Assembly: GCA_965242575.1 (NCBI GenBank)
Contig: OZ251461.1
Span: forward strand, 2,604,001 to 2,668,000
Reading direction: 5' to 3'
DNA length: 64,000 nt
Source: JANQOH01 sp965242575
GTDB lineage: Bacteria; Pseudomonadota; Alphaproteobacteria; UBA7887
The notes below the pieces were generated by a model. That model was given only the letters and a program-made list of their open reading frames with translations. It did no database searches and was not told the DNA's origin. Shown here piece by piece: positions 17,322 through 25,738 of the stretch; within the stretch, counting starts at the first letter, position 1; every line of letters begins with the position of its first letter. The position numbers and the translations under genes were made by a program.

Positions 17322-18586
17322 CCGCCGGGGTCCGGGAAATCGGCGAGGCCCGCCGGCGCCGGATTCCAGCCGCGAAACACGCTGTCGGCGCCGGACAGGA
17401 AGTAGTCGTCGCCCGCCTCCCAGGTATGGCCGCGGGCGCGCCGGACGGCGACGTATCCCGCGCCGTGGGTCCGGTAGGCCAGCCCGCCCGACCTGACCGT
17501 GTCGACGACCAGCGCGCGGTCGACGCCGCGCGCCGCTTCGCGCCAGCCGCCGGCGCGCGCCAGGTCGCGGCGCGAGACCAGCAGCGCGCCGCCGGCGAGG
17601 GTCCCCGCGCGGAACTCCTCGCCGCCGCCGGCGTTGCGGTGGACGGTGAGGCGGCGTTCGGCGAGATAGACGAACTCCATCCCCTTGCCCACCAGGTTGG
17701 CCCCCGAATAGGCGCGGGCGAGCGCCAGGTCCCATATGTGCTCCGGGCCGTAGATGTCGTCGTCATCCATCTTGGCGAACAGCGTCCCGCGCGCCGCCGC
17801 CGCCGCCGCGTTCAGCACCGCGCCGAGCGGCGCGCCCGCGGGAGTCCGCGCCACCCGCGCCGGGAAGGGCATGGCGGCGGCGCGGCGCTCGGCGTCCGCG
17901 AAAGGCGCCCGGTTCGGCGCCAGCACCAGTTCGAGCCGGGGATAGGTCTGCCGCGCCGCCAGGGCGAGTATCCGCTCCAGGCGTTCCGGGCGCGACGCCG
18001 CCAGCAGGATCGACACCAATGGCGGCTCCGCGCCGCCGCCGCCGCGCCGGGCGCGGGCCCATGACGAATGCCCCCGCAACGCCGCCCGCCGCGCCGCGAT
18101 GCTGCGCAGCTCCCGCGCCCCCGCGTCGAGGCCGCGCGCCTCGGCGGCCATGACGTCGTGGAGCTCGCCGCCGAGCGCCTCCCGCAGCGCCGCGCACTCA
18201 TCGGCGATATGCACCACCGCGCCGGTCGCGGCGAGGCGCGCGAGGACCCGCGCGCGGGCGGCGGCGTTGGCGTGGAAGGCCGCGACGTCCTCTATGCGCG
18301 GCCGCCGCCGCGGGCGGAACGGGTCGTCCGGGTTGACTACGTCGCGCACGCCAGTCCCCGCCGGCAGCAGCGCCGCGGGGCCGAGCGCCGCCACCGCGCC
18401 GCGCGCCGCGCGCGGCCAGCGGACGGGATTCCAGACGCGGAGGTCGAAACCGGCGCCCGCCGCGCTCCGGCCCGGCCCGCCGGCGCGCGCGCGCAGTCCT
18501 GCGACCGCGCGGCGGATAAGCCATCGCGCCGCGCCGCGCTTGTTGGCGGCGCGCAGCGCCAGCCCCGCCAGCCGGCCTTCGGTCAC
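17318..18586 (-). CDS. Glycosyltransferase, GT-A/GT2-like
   Basis: 422-residue protein. The N-terminal 180 residues have no motif I recognise, apart from an arginine-rich start. From about residue 190 a GT-A domain begins with PPLVSILLAASRPERL, continues with TYPRLELVLAPN and carries the metal-binding motif KMDDDDIYGPEH. The C-terminus contains GWREAARGVDRAL and GDDYFLSGAD, as in GT2 enzymes. The GTG at 18586 overlaps the stop of the upstream GT2 gene (GTGA), and the next gene starts the same way, so three genes form one coupled operon. Confidence 0.8.
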   Translation of the reverse strand: MTEGRLAGLALRAANKRGAARWLIRRAVAGLRARAGGPGRSAAGAGFDLRVWNPVRWPRAARGAVAALGPAALLPAGTGVRDVVNPDDPFRPRRRPRIEDVAAFHANAAARARVLARLAATGAVVHIADECAALREALGGELHDVMAAEARGLDAGARELRSIAARRAALRGHSSWARARRGGGGAEPPLVSILLAASRPERLERILALAARQTYPRLELVLAPNRAPFADAERRAAAMPFPARVARTPAGAPLGAVLNAAAAAARGTLFAKMDDDDIYGPEHIWDLALARAYSGANLVGKGMEFVYLAERRLTVHRNAGGGEEFRAGTLAGGALLVSRRDLARAGGWREAARGVDRALVVDTVRSGGLAYRTHGAGYVAVRRARGHTWEAGDDYFLSGADSVFRGWNPAPAGLADFPDPGG

Positions 18587-20178
18587 GGGGCGGCGCCGGG
18601 CCGGAGGACGCGCGCCGCGCGCCGCCACGCGAGCCGCGCCGAGCGCGCGAGAAGCGCCCGTTTCGCCCCGGCGCCCCGCGCGTCGCGCCACCTGCCGCGC
18701 AGGCGGTCCCACGGGGTGGGGTAGCCCACCGCACGCGGCGGCGCGTCCGGCGCCGGGCGCGCGAGGGACAGCCCGACGGCCGCGGCCGGGACCATGATCG
18801 AATCCCCGTAATCGCCGGGCGCGCCGCCGGCGCGGCGCGCGCGGTGCAGCGCCCAGGCCCGGGTCATCGAGGCCTCCACCCCGCCGGGAAGGACGGCGCG
18901 AATCTCCGCCGCGTCCTTCAACCGGGCGCGCAGGCGATGCACGAGGCCCTCCGGGAACGCCGCCGCCGCCGGGACGAAGACGTGAAACGGCGACGCCGGG
19001 AACGCGTCGAGGGCGGAAAGGGCAGGCGCGATGCGCGCCCTCGGGTCGGGGCCGAACTCGTCCCGCAGCCGCTCGAGCCGTCCGTCGCTATCGCCGGGCG
19101 CGATCTCGATCCGCAGCGCCAGGTCGTGCGCGCGGTCAGCGAGCAGGGCCGCCGCCGCGGCGATCGTCCGCTCGGCAGGGCAGTCCCCCGCGTCGAGGGT
19201 CGCCACGAATTGCGGGACCTTGAAGACGCGCCCGCGCCCGGCGGGGCGGTAGCCGGGATGGGCGACCAGGTGGGCCGCCTTGCCGCGCTGGAGTTGCAGG
19301 TCCCGGTCCTTTTCCGCCCGCCCCTCGGCGCGGCGGCCCTGGTGCCACGCGAAGGCGCCGCGGACGGGGACCAGCAACCCGCCCCGGACGTAGGCGCGGT
19401 AGGCGAACTCGGTGTCCTCCAGCCCCCATCGGACGAACGACTCGTCGTGCCCGCCCAACAGTTCGTAGAACGCCTTGCCGACGCCGAAATTCCCGCCGCA
19501 GACGGCGGTGAAGGGGTCGTCGGCGCGCGACGCGAGGTCGCCGGTCCGGATCATGTCGCCCGCGTTGGCCGGCGGGTCCACCGGGCGCCCGGCGAGCATG
19601 TCCCCGACCGATCCGGCCCGGCGCCGGACCGCGTCCGCGTCGATACCGTCCATCGCCGCGTAGGCGCGAAAGCCGATGGTGAGCGCGTCGGACACGGCGT
19701 GGAGCCAGCGGGCGTGGGCGGCGATCCATCCCGCCTCGGGCAGCATGTCGGCGTCGAGGAAGAGGACGACGTCGTGCGCGGCGGCGCGGACGCCGGCGTT
19801 GCGCGCGCGAGCGATCCCGACCCCGCGCCGCTCCTGGCGGACGGTCCTGGCGTCGAGCGCCAGCCCGGCCGGAATCTCCGGCGGCGCACGCGACCCGTCG
19901 TCGACGATTACGACCTCGAACATGCCGCGGGGCCAGGTCTGGCGCTCGAGCGCCGCCAGGGTGCGCGCCAGCACGGCGGGCGGAGTCTCGTAATGCGGCA
20001 TGACGACGCTGACGGGCAGCGCGGGCGCGAACGCCCCGGGACCCGGCAATTCGACCGCGCGCCAGTCGTTGTAGCGGACCGCGGCCGGCGCCGGCCCGCG
20101 CGGGTGCAGGCCGGCGGCGCTCCGGCGGTCGTCGCGGCGCAAGTGCGGGTCGCGGTTCTTCATCCTTCGGGGACACAT
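18583..20178 (-). CDS. Family 2 glycosyltransferase with galactosyltransferase-like C-domain
   Basis: 531-residue cytosolic GT2. The N-terminal Rossmann-like part has VSVVMPHYETPP and FEVVIVDDGSRAP, and the DxD is in VLFLDADMLPEAGW. A C-terminal catalytic piece reads FVRWGLEDTEFAYRAYVRGG, like chondroitin or N-acetylgalactosamine polymerases and Glyco_transf_7C domains. The last 230 residues are less conserved. The start could be ATG 20178 or ATG 20163. Neither has a well-spaced ribosome site, since GAAGG abuts the second. It is the first gene of the minus-strand glycan operon. Confidence 0.85.
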   Translation of the reverse strand: MCPRRMKNRDPHLRRDDRRSAAGLHPRGPAPAAVRYNDWRAVELPGPGAFAPALPVSVVMPHYETPPAVLARTLAALERQTWPRGMFEVVIVDDGSRAPPEIPAGLALDARTVRQERRGVGIARARNAGVRAAAHDVVLFLDADMLPEAGWIAAHARWLHAVSDALTIGFRAYAAMDGIDADAVRRRAGSVGDMLAGRPVDPPANAGDMIRTGDLASRADDPFTAVCGGNFGVGKAFYELLGGHDESFVRWGLEDTEFAYRAYVRGGLLVPVRGAFAWHQGRRAEGRAEKDRDLQLQRGKAAHLVAHPGYRPAGRGRVFKVPQFVATLDAGDCPAERTIAAAAALLADRAHDLALRIEIAPGDSDGRLERLRDEFGPDPRARIAPALSALDAFPASPFHVFVPAAAAFPEGLVHRLRARLKDAAEIRAVLPGGVEASMTRAWALHRARRAGGAPGDYGDSIMVPAAAVGLSLARPAPDAPPRAVGYPTPWDRLRGRWRDARGAGAKRALLARSARLAWRRAARVLRPGAAP

Positions 20179-20311
20179 GTATGCGAATCGGTCGATGACG
20201 GGAATTCCGCGCGCCGGGCGTCCGGGACGGGAATCTCCGCGCGTTGCCGCCCGCGCCGGGCCGTGCTATCGTCGCGCGCCGTAGCGGGGACGGATCGCGG
20301 AGGGGGGAGCG

Positions 20312-21883
20312 ATGGCGGGGATGCGGGTTGCGGCGGCGGCGTGCGCCGTGCTGGCGGCGGTGCCGGCGGCGGGACAGGACGACGCGCTGCGGCAAGGGCT
20401 GGACGGCATGGCGGAGTCGATCGCCAGCCTGCTGAACGCGGAGGCGCAGCGCGCCGGCGGGGATCCGCCGAGGGTGAGTTTCCGCCCGGCGTGGTCCGAA
20501 TCGCAAGGCGTGCGCTATTATTGCGGCCCGCTGTCGCGGGGGCTGCGCGATGCGCTGCACGAGCGCGTCCAGCGCTGGCGCGACCGCATGTCGATGTCCT
20601 CTTTCGCCATCGCCGTCGCCGACGAACGCAGGTTCTCCCCGCCCGAGGTGACCCTCCAATGGAGATGGGACGGGGCGGAGTCGGTGGAGGCGAAGGCGCA
20701 CGTCTCCCTCCCCGGCGGCCGGGGCGATCGGTATTCGGCGCGGCTGGACGTCGACGCCCTCGACGGGGGGCAGCGGGAATGCCTGTTCTCGTTCGAACCC
20801 GAAGGGCGGGACGTCGCGGCGCCGAAGACGGGGTTCCTGCGAGAGGACCCGACGTTCGACGCGCGCCGCGTCGTCCGCCGGTTCGCGCCGGGCGAGGTGC
20901 TCTCCGTGCAGGGCGAGCTGGTCGGGCGCGGCGCGGTCTGGTCGGTGGTGTATGATGAGGATCCGGATACGGGCGAGCGCCGCAACCTGTTCACCATGGA
21001 CCTGGGGGGCGGTCCGGGCCCCCGGATCCCGGTCGGGGAGGTTTTCCGCGATTGCCCGCATTGCCCGGAGATGGTGGCGGTCCCGGCGGGGCGGTTCGAG
21101 ATGGGTTCGCCTTCGTCGGAGGAGGGGCGCGACGGCGATGAAGGTCCGGTCCACCGCGTCGCGATCCCGTCGCCTTTCGCGATCGGCGTCCATGAGGTTA
21201 CGCGCGGCGAGTTCGCGCGCTTCATTTCGGCGACGGGGCGTTCGACGGGGGATTCGTGCTGGATCTACGAGGACGGCGGGTGGGTGGAGCGTTCGGGCCG
21301 GAACTGGCGTTCTCCCGGGTTCTCGCAAGGGGATTCGCACCCCGCGGTGTGCGTGAGTTGGGACGACGCGCAGGCCTATGCGGCGTGGCTGTCGCGCGAG
21401 ACCGGCGAGTCGTATCGCCTGCCGAGCGAGGCGGAGTGGGAATACGCCGCGCGGGCGGGGACGCGGACGGCGCGGTATTGGGGTGAGAGCGCGTCGGGCC
21501 AGTGCGGCTATGCGAACGGGGCGGATGCGGCGGTGAAGAGGCGCGATAGCGACTGGCCGTGGGCGGTGGCGGAGTGTAGCGACGGTTACGCCCGGACGGC
21601 CCCCGCGGGGAGTTTCGAACCGAACGCGTTCGGCTTGCACGACGTTCTCGGAAACGCGTGGGAGTGGGTCGAGGACTGCTGGCACGGGAATTACGACGAC
21701 GCTCCGTCGAACGGCGATGCGTGGCTCGGCGGTCACGGCGGCGAATGTTCCCGTCGCGTTCTCCGCGGCGGGTCCTGGAACTTCGACCCCAAGGACCTCC
21801 GCGCGGCGTACCGCGTCAGCGTCGACACCGGTAGCTGGCTCAACTACTTCGGCTTTCGTGTGGCCCGGACGTTCACCCCTTAA
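20312..21883 (+). CDS. Secreted protein with C-terminal SUMF1 (FGE-like) domain
   Basis: 523-residue protein with a signal peptide ending near AAVPAAGQD. Residues about 25-240 form a domain I do not recognise, rich in beta-strand-like segments and two cysteines. Residues about 250-523 are a SUMF1/formylglycine-generating-enzyme-type domain: MVAVPAGRFEMGS, YRLPSEAEWEYAARAGT, GNAWEWVEDCW, RVLRGGSWN and GFRVAR. The catalytic cysteine pair of true formylglycine enzymes is not seen in the RGGSWN-GFRVAR region, so this is probably a binding or structural relative. GGAGGGG precedes the ATG. An intrinsic terminator follows. Confidence 0.85.
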   Translation: MAGMRVAAAACAVLAAVPAAGQDDALRQGLDGMAESIASLLNAEAQRAGGDPPRVSFRPAWSESQGVRYYCGPLSRGLRDALHERVQRWRDRMSMSSFAIAVADERRFSPPEVTLQWRWDGAESVEAKAHVSLPGGRGDRYSARLDVDALDGGQRECLFSFEPEGRDVAAPKTGFLREDPTFDARRVVRRFAPGEVLSVQGELVGRGAVWSVVYDEDPDTGERRNLFTMDLGGGPGPRIPVGEVFRDCPHCPEMVAVPAGRFEMGSPSSEEGRDGDEGPVHRVAIPSPFAIGVHEVTRGEFARFISATGRSTGDSCWIYEDGGWVERSGRNWRSPGFSQGDSHPAVCVSWDDAQAYAAWLSRETGESYRLPSEAEWEYAARAGTRTARYWGESASGQCGYANGADAAVKRRDSDWPWAVAECSDGYARTAPAGSFEPNAFGLHDVLGNAWEWVEDCWHGNYDDAPSNGDAWLGGHGGECSRRVLRGGSWNFDPKDLRAAYRVSVDTGSWLNYFGFRVARTFTP

Positions 21884-21903
21884 ATCCTTACTTCCTTACC
21901 TCT

Positions 21904-22776
21904 TCACAGGGGGGTCCGGGGGGCTTGCCCCCCGGCCGAATTTTTTTCGGCGCAGCGGGAGGGAGGGCGAGTCTCGCCGGTTTCGCCGCCGCCGGCGAGC
22001 GCGCCGGCCCGGGCGTCCCGGGACGCCGGGCGGGCGGGCGAATCGACGCCGCCGTCGCGCCCCGCCCAGACCATGTAGTTGACCGACAGGTCGCGCGTGA
22101 CCGCCCAGCGGCGCGCGGCGGGGCGCCAGGACAGGCCGGCCGCGCCCAGGGCGCGCAGCCCGTTGGCCTCCAGCGCGCCCAGCAGCTCGCTCGGACGGAC
22201 GAATTTCCGCCAGCGATGGGTCCCGCGCGGAACCCACCGCAACACGTATTCCGCGCCGATGACGGCCAGCGCGAAGGCGCGCGCCGTCCGGTTCAGGGTC
22301 GAGGCGACCAGCACCCCGCCGGGGGCGACGCACCGCGCGGCGGCGGCGAGGAAGGCGCCGCGGTCCGCCGCATGCTCCACCGCCTCCAACGCCAGCACCG
22401 CGTCGAACTCCTCCCCCGCCAACTCCTCCATCGCCAGGACGCGATAGTCGATCTCCAGGCCGAACAGGGCGGCGTGGCGGCGCGCCGCGGCGATGGCGCG
22501 CGCGCCGGGGTCGATGCCGGTGACGCGCGCGCCGAGCCGGGCCAGCGGTTCGCAGGCCAGCCCGCCGCCGCAGCCGGCGTCCAGCACGCGCAGCCCGGCG
22601 AACGGCGCCGGCGCGGCGGCGTCGCGCCCGAACCGCTCCGCCAGCGCATCGCGGACGACCTCCAGCCGCGCCGGGGCGATGGCGTGCAGCGGCGCGGCGG
22701 GGCCGGACTCGTCCCACCATGCGTCCGCCGCCGCCTCGAAGCGCGCGATCTCGTCGGGGTCGGCGGCGGACGGCAT
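21904..22776 (-). CDS. ubiG: 3-demethylubiquinone 3-O-methyltransferase (UbiG)
   Basis: SAM-dependent enzyme that performs both O-methylations of ubiquinone synthesis. Motif I is LRVLDAGCGGG, followed by VTGIDPGARAIAAAR and THRWRKFVRPSEL, and the family start ARFEAAADAWWDESGP is present. The recognisable protein ends near SVNYMVWAGRDG. The frame then runs about 50 more residues through a GC-rich palindrome and the neighbouring gene's terminator hairpin, ending QAPRTPL. That tail is not expected for UbiG and probably reflects loss of the native stop codon. Confidence 0.92.
   Translation of the reverse strand: MPSAADPDEIARFEAAADAWWDESGPAAPLHAIAPARLEVVRDALAERFGRDAAAPAPFAGLRVLDAGCGGGLACEPLARLGARVTGIDPGARAIAAARRHAALFGLEIDYRVLAMEELAGEEFDAVLALEAVEHAADRGAFLAAAARCVAPGGVLVASTLNRTARAFALAVIGAEYVLRWVPRGTHRWRKFVRPSELLGALEANGLRALGAAGLSWRPAARRWAVTRDLSVNYMVWAGRDGGVDSPARPASRDARAGALAGGGETGETRPPSRCAEKNSAGGQAPRTPL
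21916..21947 (+). terminator. Intrinsic terminator after the SUMF1-domain gene
   Basis: An 8-bp stem CCGGGGGG/CCCCCCGG with a CTTG loop is followed, four bases and two A later, by seven T on the plus strand. It sits 33 bases past the SUMF1-domain stop codon and lies inside the 3' end of the convergent ubiG frame. Confidence 0.82.
22012..22027. repeat. GC-rich palindrome inside the ubiG tail
   Basis: Perfect 16-base palindrome GGCGTCCCGGGACGCC, flanked by further partly matching GC bases. The same GGCGTCCC/GGGACGCC core appears in the fadB-like gene and in the long inverted repeat near 61.7 kb, so it looks like one member of a REP-like family. Confidence 0.6.
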
Positions 22777-22873
22777 GTCCTTCCTCCGGGCGGTTCGGCG
22801 GCGCGCATCATAGACCGCGCATCATGGACCGCGCATTACGGGCCGCGCGTGGCGTCGATCGCCGCCGCCGCCG

Positions 22874-24190
22874 TCAATCGCGCAGCGCCTCGGGCAGCCA
22901 GAGCGCGACTTCGGGGAAGAACAGGACGGCGGCCAGGCCCAGCGCCTGGAGGCCGATGAACGGCCACAGCGCCTTGTAGATATGGCCGAGTTCAATGCCC
23001 GGCGGCGCGACGCCCTTGAGGTAGAACGCCGCCGGCCCGAAGGGCGGAGTCAAGTAGCTGATCTGCATGTTCATGCAGAACAGAATGCCGAACCACACCG
23101 GCGAATAGCCCAGGGCGACGACGATGGGAACGAAGATCGGCATGGCGAGAAGGCAGATGCCGATCCAGTCCATGAACAGGCCCAGCACGATCAGCACCGC
23201 CATCATCACCATGATAATGCCCAGCGGCGGCAGCGGCAGGCCGGTCACGAGGTCCTTCACGAAGGCGTCGCCGCCGAGAAGGTTGTACACCCCGATCAAC
23301 GCCGTGGCGCCGAAGGTGATCCACAACAGCATCCCGCAGGTGTTCATCGTCTGGTGGAGCGCGTCGCGCAGCATGGGCCAGCTCAACTCGCGCCGCGCCG
23401 CGGCGGAGAGGATGGCCCCGACCGCGCCCATGCCCGCCGCCTCGCTCACCGAGGCGACGCCGAGATAGATCGAGCCCAGCACCCCGCCGGCGACTCCGAG
23501 CGGCAGGACGAGGCCGCCGATCAGGCGGACCTTCTCCGCCCGCGGCAGGTTGCGCTCCTCCGGCGGCGCCGGCGGCCCGAGTTCGGGGTTCAGCCGGCAG
23601 CGAACGACGATGTAGCCGATATAGATCGACGCCAGCAGCAGGCCGGGGACGATGGTGGCGACGAACAGCCGGCCGATATCCACCCCGGCGGTGAGGCCGT
23701 AAACGATCAGCACGATGCTCGGCGGGATCATGGTGCCGAGCGAGCCGCCGGCGCAGATGGTGCCGATGGCGAGGCCGCGGTCGTAGTTGAGCCGCAGCAT
23801 CTGCGGCAGCGCCACCAGGCCGAGCAGGATGATCTCGCCGCCGATGATCCCGGTCATCGCCGCCATCAGCACGGCGACGACCATCGTCTGCACCGCGAGG
23901 CCGCCGCGCAGCCCGCCGGCCCATATGTGCATGGCGCGGTAGAGGTCGCGCGCCACCCCCGAACGCTCCAGCACCGACGCCATCAGGATGAACATCGGCA
24001 CCGCGACCAGCACGAATTCGCGCACCAGGCTGAGGATGCGGCTCTCGATCAGGAACAGGCCGTTGAGGCCGAAATTGCCGACCGCGAACGCCATCGCCAC
24101 CGCGCCGGTCACGAAGGCGAGCGGCAGCCCCATGACCAGCAGGACGGCGATGGCGCCGACCATGACCAGCGAAACGAGTTCGATGCTCAC
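22874..24190 (-). CDS. TRAP transporter large permease (DctM)
   Basis: 438-residue 12-helix-type membrane subunit of a tripartite ATP-independent transporter, which uses an ion gradient to import organic acids captured by a periplasmic protein. Family segments include VPMFILMASVLERSG, GTICAGGSLGTMIPPSIVLIVYG, quoted in part, and FMDWIGICLLAMPIFVP. It lies 10 bases downstream of the small permease gene and ends the minus-strand operon. The substrate cannot be read from the permease. Confidence 0.95.
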   Translation of the reverse strand: MSIELVSLVMVGAIAVLLVMGLPLAFVTGAVAMAFAVGNFGLNGLFLIESRILSLVREFVLVAVPMFILMASVLERSGVARDLYRAMHIWAGGLRGGLAVQTMVVAVLMAAMTGIIGGEIILLGLVALPQMLRLNYDRGLAIGTICAGGSLGTMIPPSIVLIVYGLTAGVDIGRLFVATIVPGLLLASIYIGYIVVRCRLNPELGPPAPPEERNLPRAEKVRLIGGLVLPLGVAGGVLGSIYLGVASVSEAAGMGAVGAILSAAARRELSWPMLRDALHQTMNTCGMLLWITFGATALIGVYNLLGGDAFVKDLVTGLPLPPLGIIMVMMAVLIVLGLFMDWIGICLLAMPIFVPIVVALGYSPVWFGILFCMNMQISYLTPPFGPAAFYLKGVAPPGIELGHIYKALWPFIGLQALGLAAVLFFPEVALWLPEALRD

Positions 24191-24200
24191 CGGGAGGCGC

Positions 24201-24701
24201 TCACTCCGGCCGGCGGCGCAGGCCGCGGGTCCATTGCGCGGCGGCGAGCGCGAACATCAGCGCGCAGGCGACGAAGATCGCCGTCTTGGCGATGGCCGGC
24301 AGCGGGATCCGCGAGGCCGTCCCCGCGTCCTCCATGATCATCAGCGACGTCCAGGCGTCGCCCGCCGACCGGTAGCCGAGCAGGCCGAGAAAGGCGAGGA
24401 TTATCAGCCCGTTGACCGCGTCGAGCGCCCGCCGCGCGCGCGCGGGCAATTTGTCGTACACCAGCGAGACGCGGATGTGCGCGCGGCGTTGCAGCGTGTA
24501 GAGGCCGCTCATCAGGAACCCCACCGAGCACAGCGCGATGGTGAGGTCGTGGGCCCAGATCGTCGGCGCGTTGAAGCCGTAGCGCGCGAACACCTCCCAC
24601 GCGATGATCAGCATGCAGGCGAAAAACAGATAGCTGACGAGTTCGCCCGTCCGCCGCGCGGCGCGGTCGATGAGAGGCTCGCGTCCGCCGCCCCCGGCCA
24701 C
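24201..24701 (-). CDS. TRAP transporter small permease (DctQ)
   Basis: 166-residue four-helix membrane protein that pairs with DctM. It shows the ELVSYLFFACMLIIAWEVFARYGF first helix region (quoted as VSYLFFACMLIIAWEV), then RRAHIRVSLVYDKLP, typical of DctQ. The GTG at 24701 lies just upstream of the DctP stop at 24704, leaving no room for a longer start outside the preceding gene. It sits between the two binding proteins and DctM. Confidence 0.9.
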   Translation of the reverse strand: MAGGGGREPLIDRAARRTGELVSYLFFACMLIIAWEVFARYGFNAPTIWAHDLTIALCSVGFLMSGLYTLQRRAHIRVSLVYDKLPARARRALDAVNGLIILAFLGLLGYRSAGDAWTSLMIMEDAGTASRIPLPAIAKTAIFVACALMFALAAAQWTRGLRRRPE

Positions 24702-24703
24702 GC

Positions 24704-25738
24704 CTAGTCCGCGCCGAGCAGGCCGATGCGGCGCAGGAACGCCGTCTGCGCTTCGTAGGCGCGCCCGGCCATCGGGCCGCGGTCCGCCCAGTCGCGCCAG
24801 ATGTCGATGGCGATCTCGCGCAGCGCGCGCCGCTCCGCCGCGTCCCAGTCGATCACCTCGATCCCGGCCGCGCGCGCGGCGCGGGCGTCGTCGATGTCGC
24901 GCAGCTCCAGGCGGCGGGTCATGTCGCGCGCCAGGTCCGCGACCGACGTCTCGACGATCGCCTTGAGATCGCCGGAGAGCGCCGCCCACCGCGCCGGATG
25001 CACCGCCGCGTCGATGATCGGCATGGAGTGGATGCCGGGGTAGATCGGGTAGCGCGCCACCTCGTGGAAGCCGAGATGGTGGTTCATCGAGAAGGTGGAC
25101 CAGTCGGCGGCGTCGACCACCCCGCGTTCGAGGGCGGTGAACACCTCCGCCGCCGGCAGGTTCACCGGCGCGGCGCCGACGCGCTGGAAGATGTCCTGCG
25201 CCATGCCCTCCGGCGCGCGCAGCTTGACGCCGGCGAAATCGTCCAGCCCGCGCAGCGGGACCTTCGAGACGAACGCCTCCTTGCCGGTGGTGGTTGCGCC
25301 GACGTAGTGGACGCCGTGGCGCGCGTAGAGTTCGCGCAGCAGCGCGTCGCCGCCGCCGTGGCGCATGAAGGCCAGCATCTGGTCGGGGTGTTCGTAGGCG
25401 GCGATCAGGTCGCCCAGCAGCGCGAAGCCCGCGTCCTTGCCGGAGAAATACACCGTCGCGGTCAGGTGGCCGTCGAGAATGCCGGCGGCCACCGCGTCCA
25501 GCGTTTCGTTGTATTGGACCACCGCGCCGACCGGGACGAGGCGGATGCCGAGCCGCCCGCCGGTGAGGCGCTCCATGCCCAGCGCCCATTCCTCGGCGAT
25601 GGAGAAGGCGATGTCGCCGGCGGCGTTCGCCGACTGCACGGTCCAGGTCGTGTCGGCGGCGGCGCCCGGCCGCGCCGGGCCGGCGGCGAGGGCGAGCGCC
25701 AGGGCGAGCGCAGCGGCGGCGCGGCCCGGGCGCTTCAC
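24704..25738 (-). CDS. TRAP substrate-binding protein (DctP), second copy
   Basis: 344-residue periplasmic binding protein. An alanine-leucine-rich signal peptide ends near GAAADTTW. The DctP fold is shown by VGAVVQYNETLDAVAAGIL, GVKLRAPEGMAQDIFQRVGA and a long C-terminal helix ending FLRRIGLLGAD. The GTG start overlaps the stop of the upstream paralogue (GTGA). It is clearly a duplicate of the gene at 25735-26757, with aligned motifs throughout. The AADWSTFSMN segment differs in the likely pocket, so the ligand may differ. Confidence 0.93.
   Translation of the reverse strand: MKRPGRAAAALALALALAAGPARPGAAADTTWTVQSANAAGDIAFSIAEEWALGMERLTGGRLGIRLVPVGAVVQYNETLDAVAAGILDGHLTATVYFSGKDAGFALLGDLIAAYEHPDQMLAFMRHGGGDALLRELYARHGVHYVGATTTGKEAFVSKVPLRGLDDFAGVKLRAPEGMAQDIFQRVGAAPVNLPAAEVFTALERGVVDAADWSTFSMNHHLGFHEVARYPIYPGIHSMPIIDAAVHPARWAALSGDLKAIVETSVADLARDMTRRLELRDIDDARAARAAGIEVIDWDAAERRALREIAIDIWRDWADRGPMAGRAYEAQTAFLRRIGLLGAD

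Noticed and set aside
20312..21883. Active formylglycine-generating enzyme
   Set aside because: The catalytic cysteine pair is missing and no sulfatase gene is adjacent.
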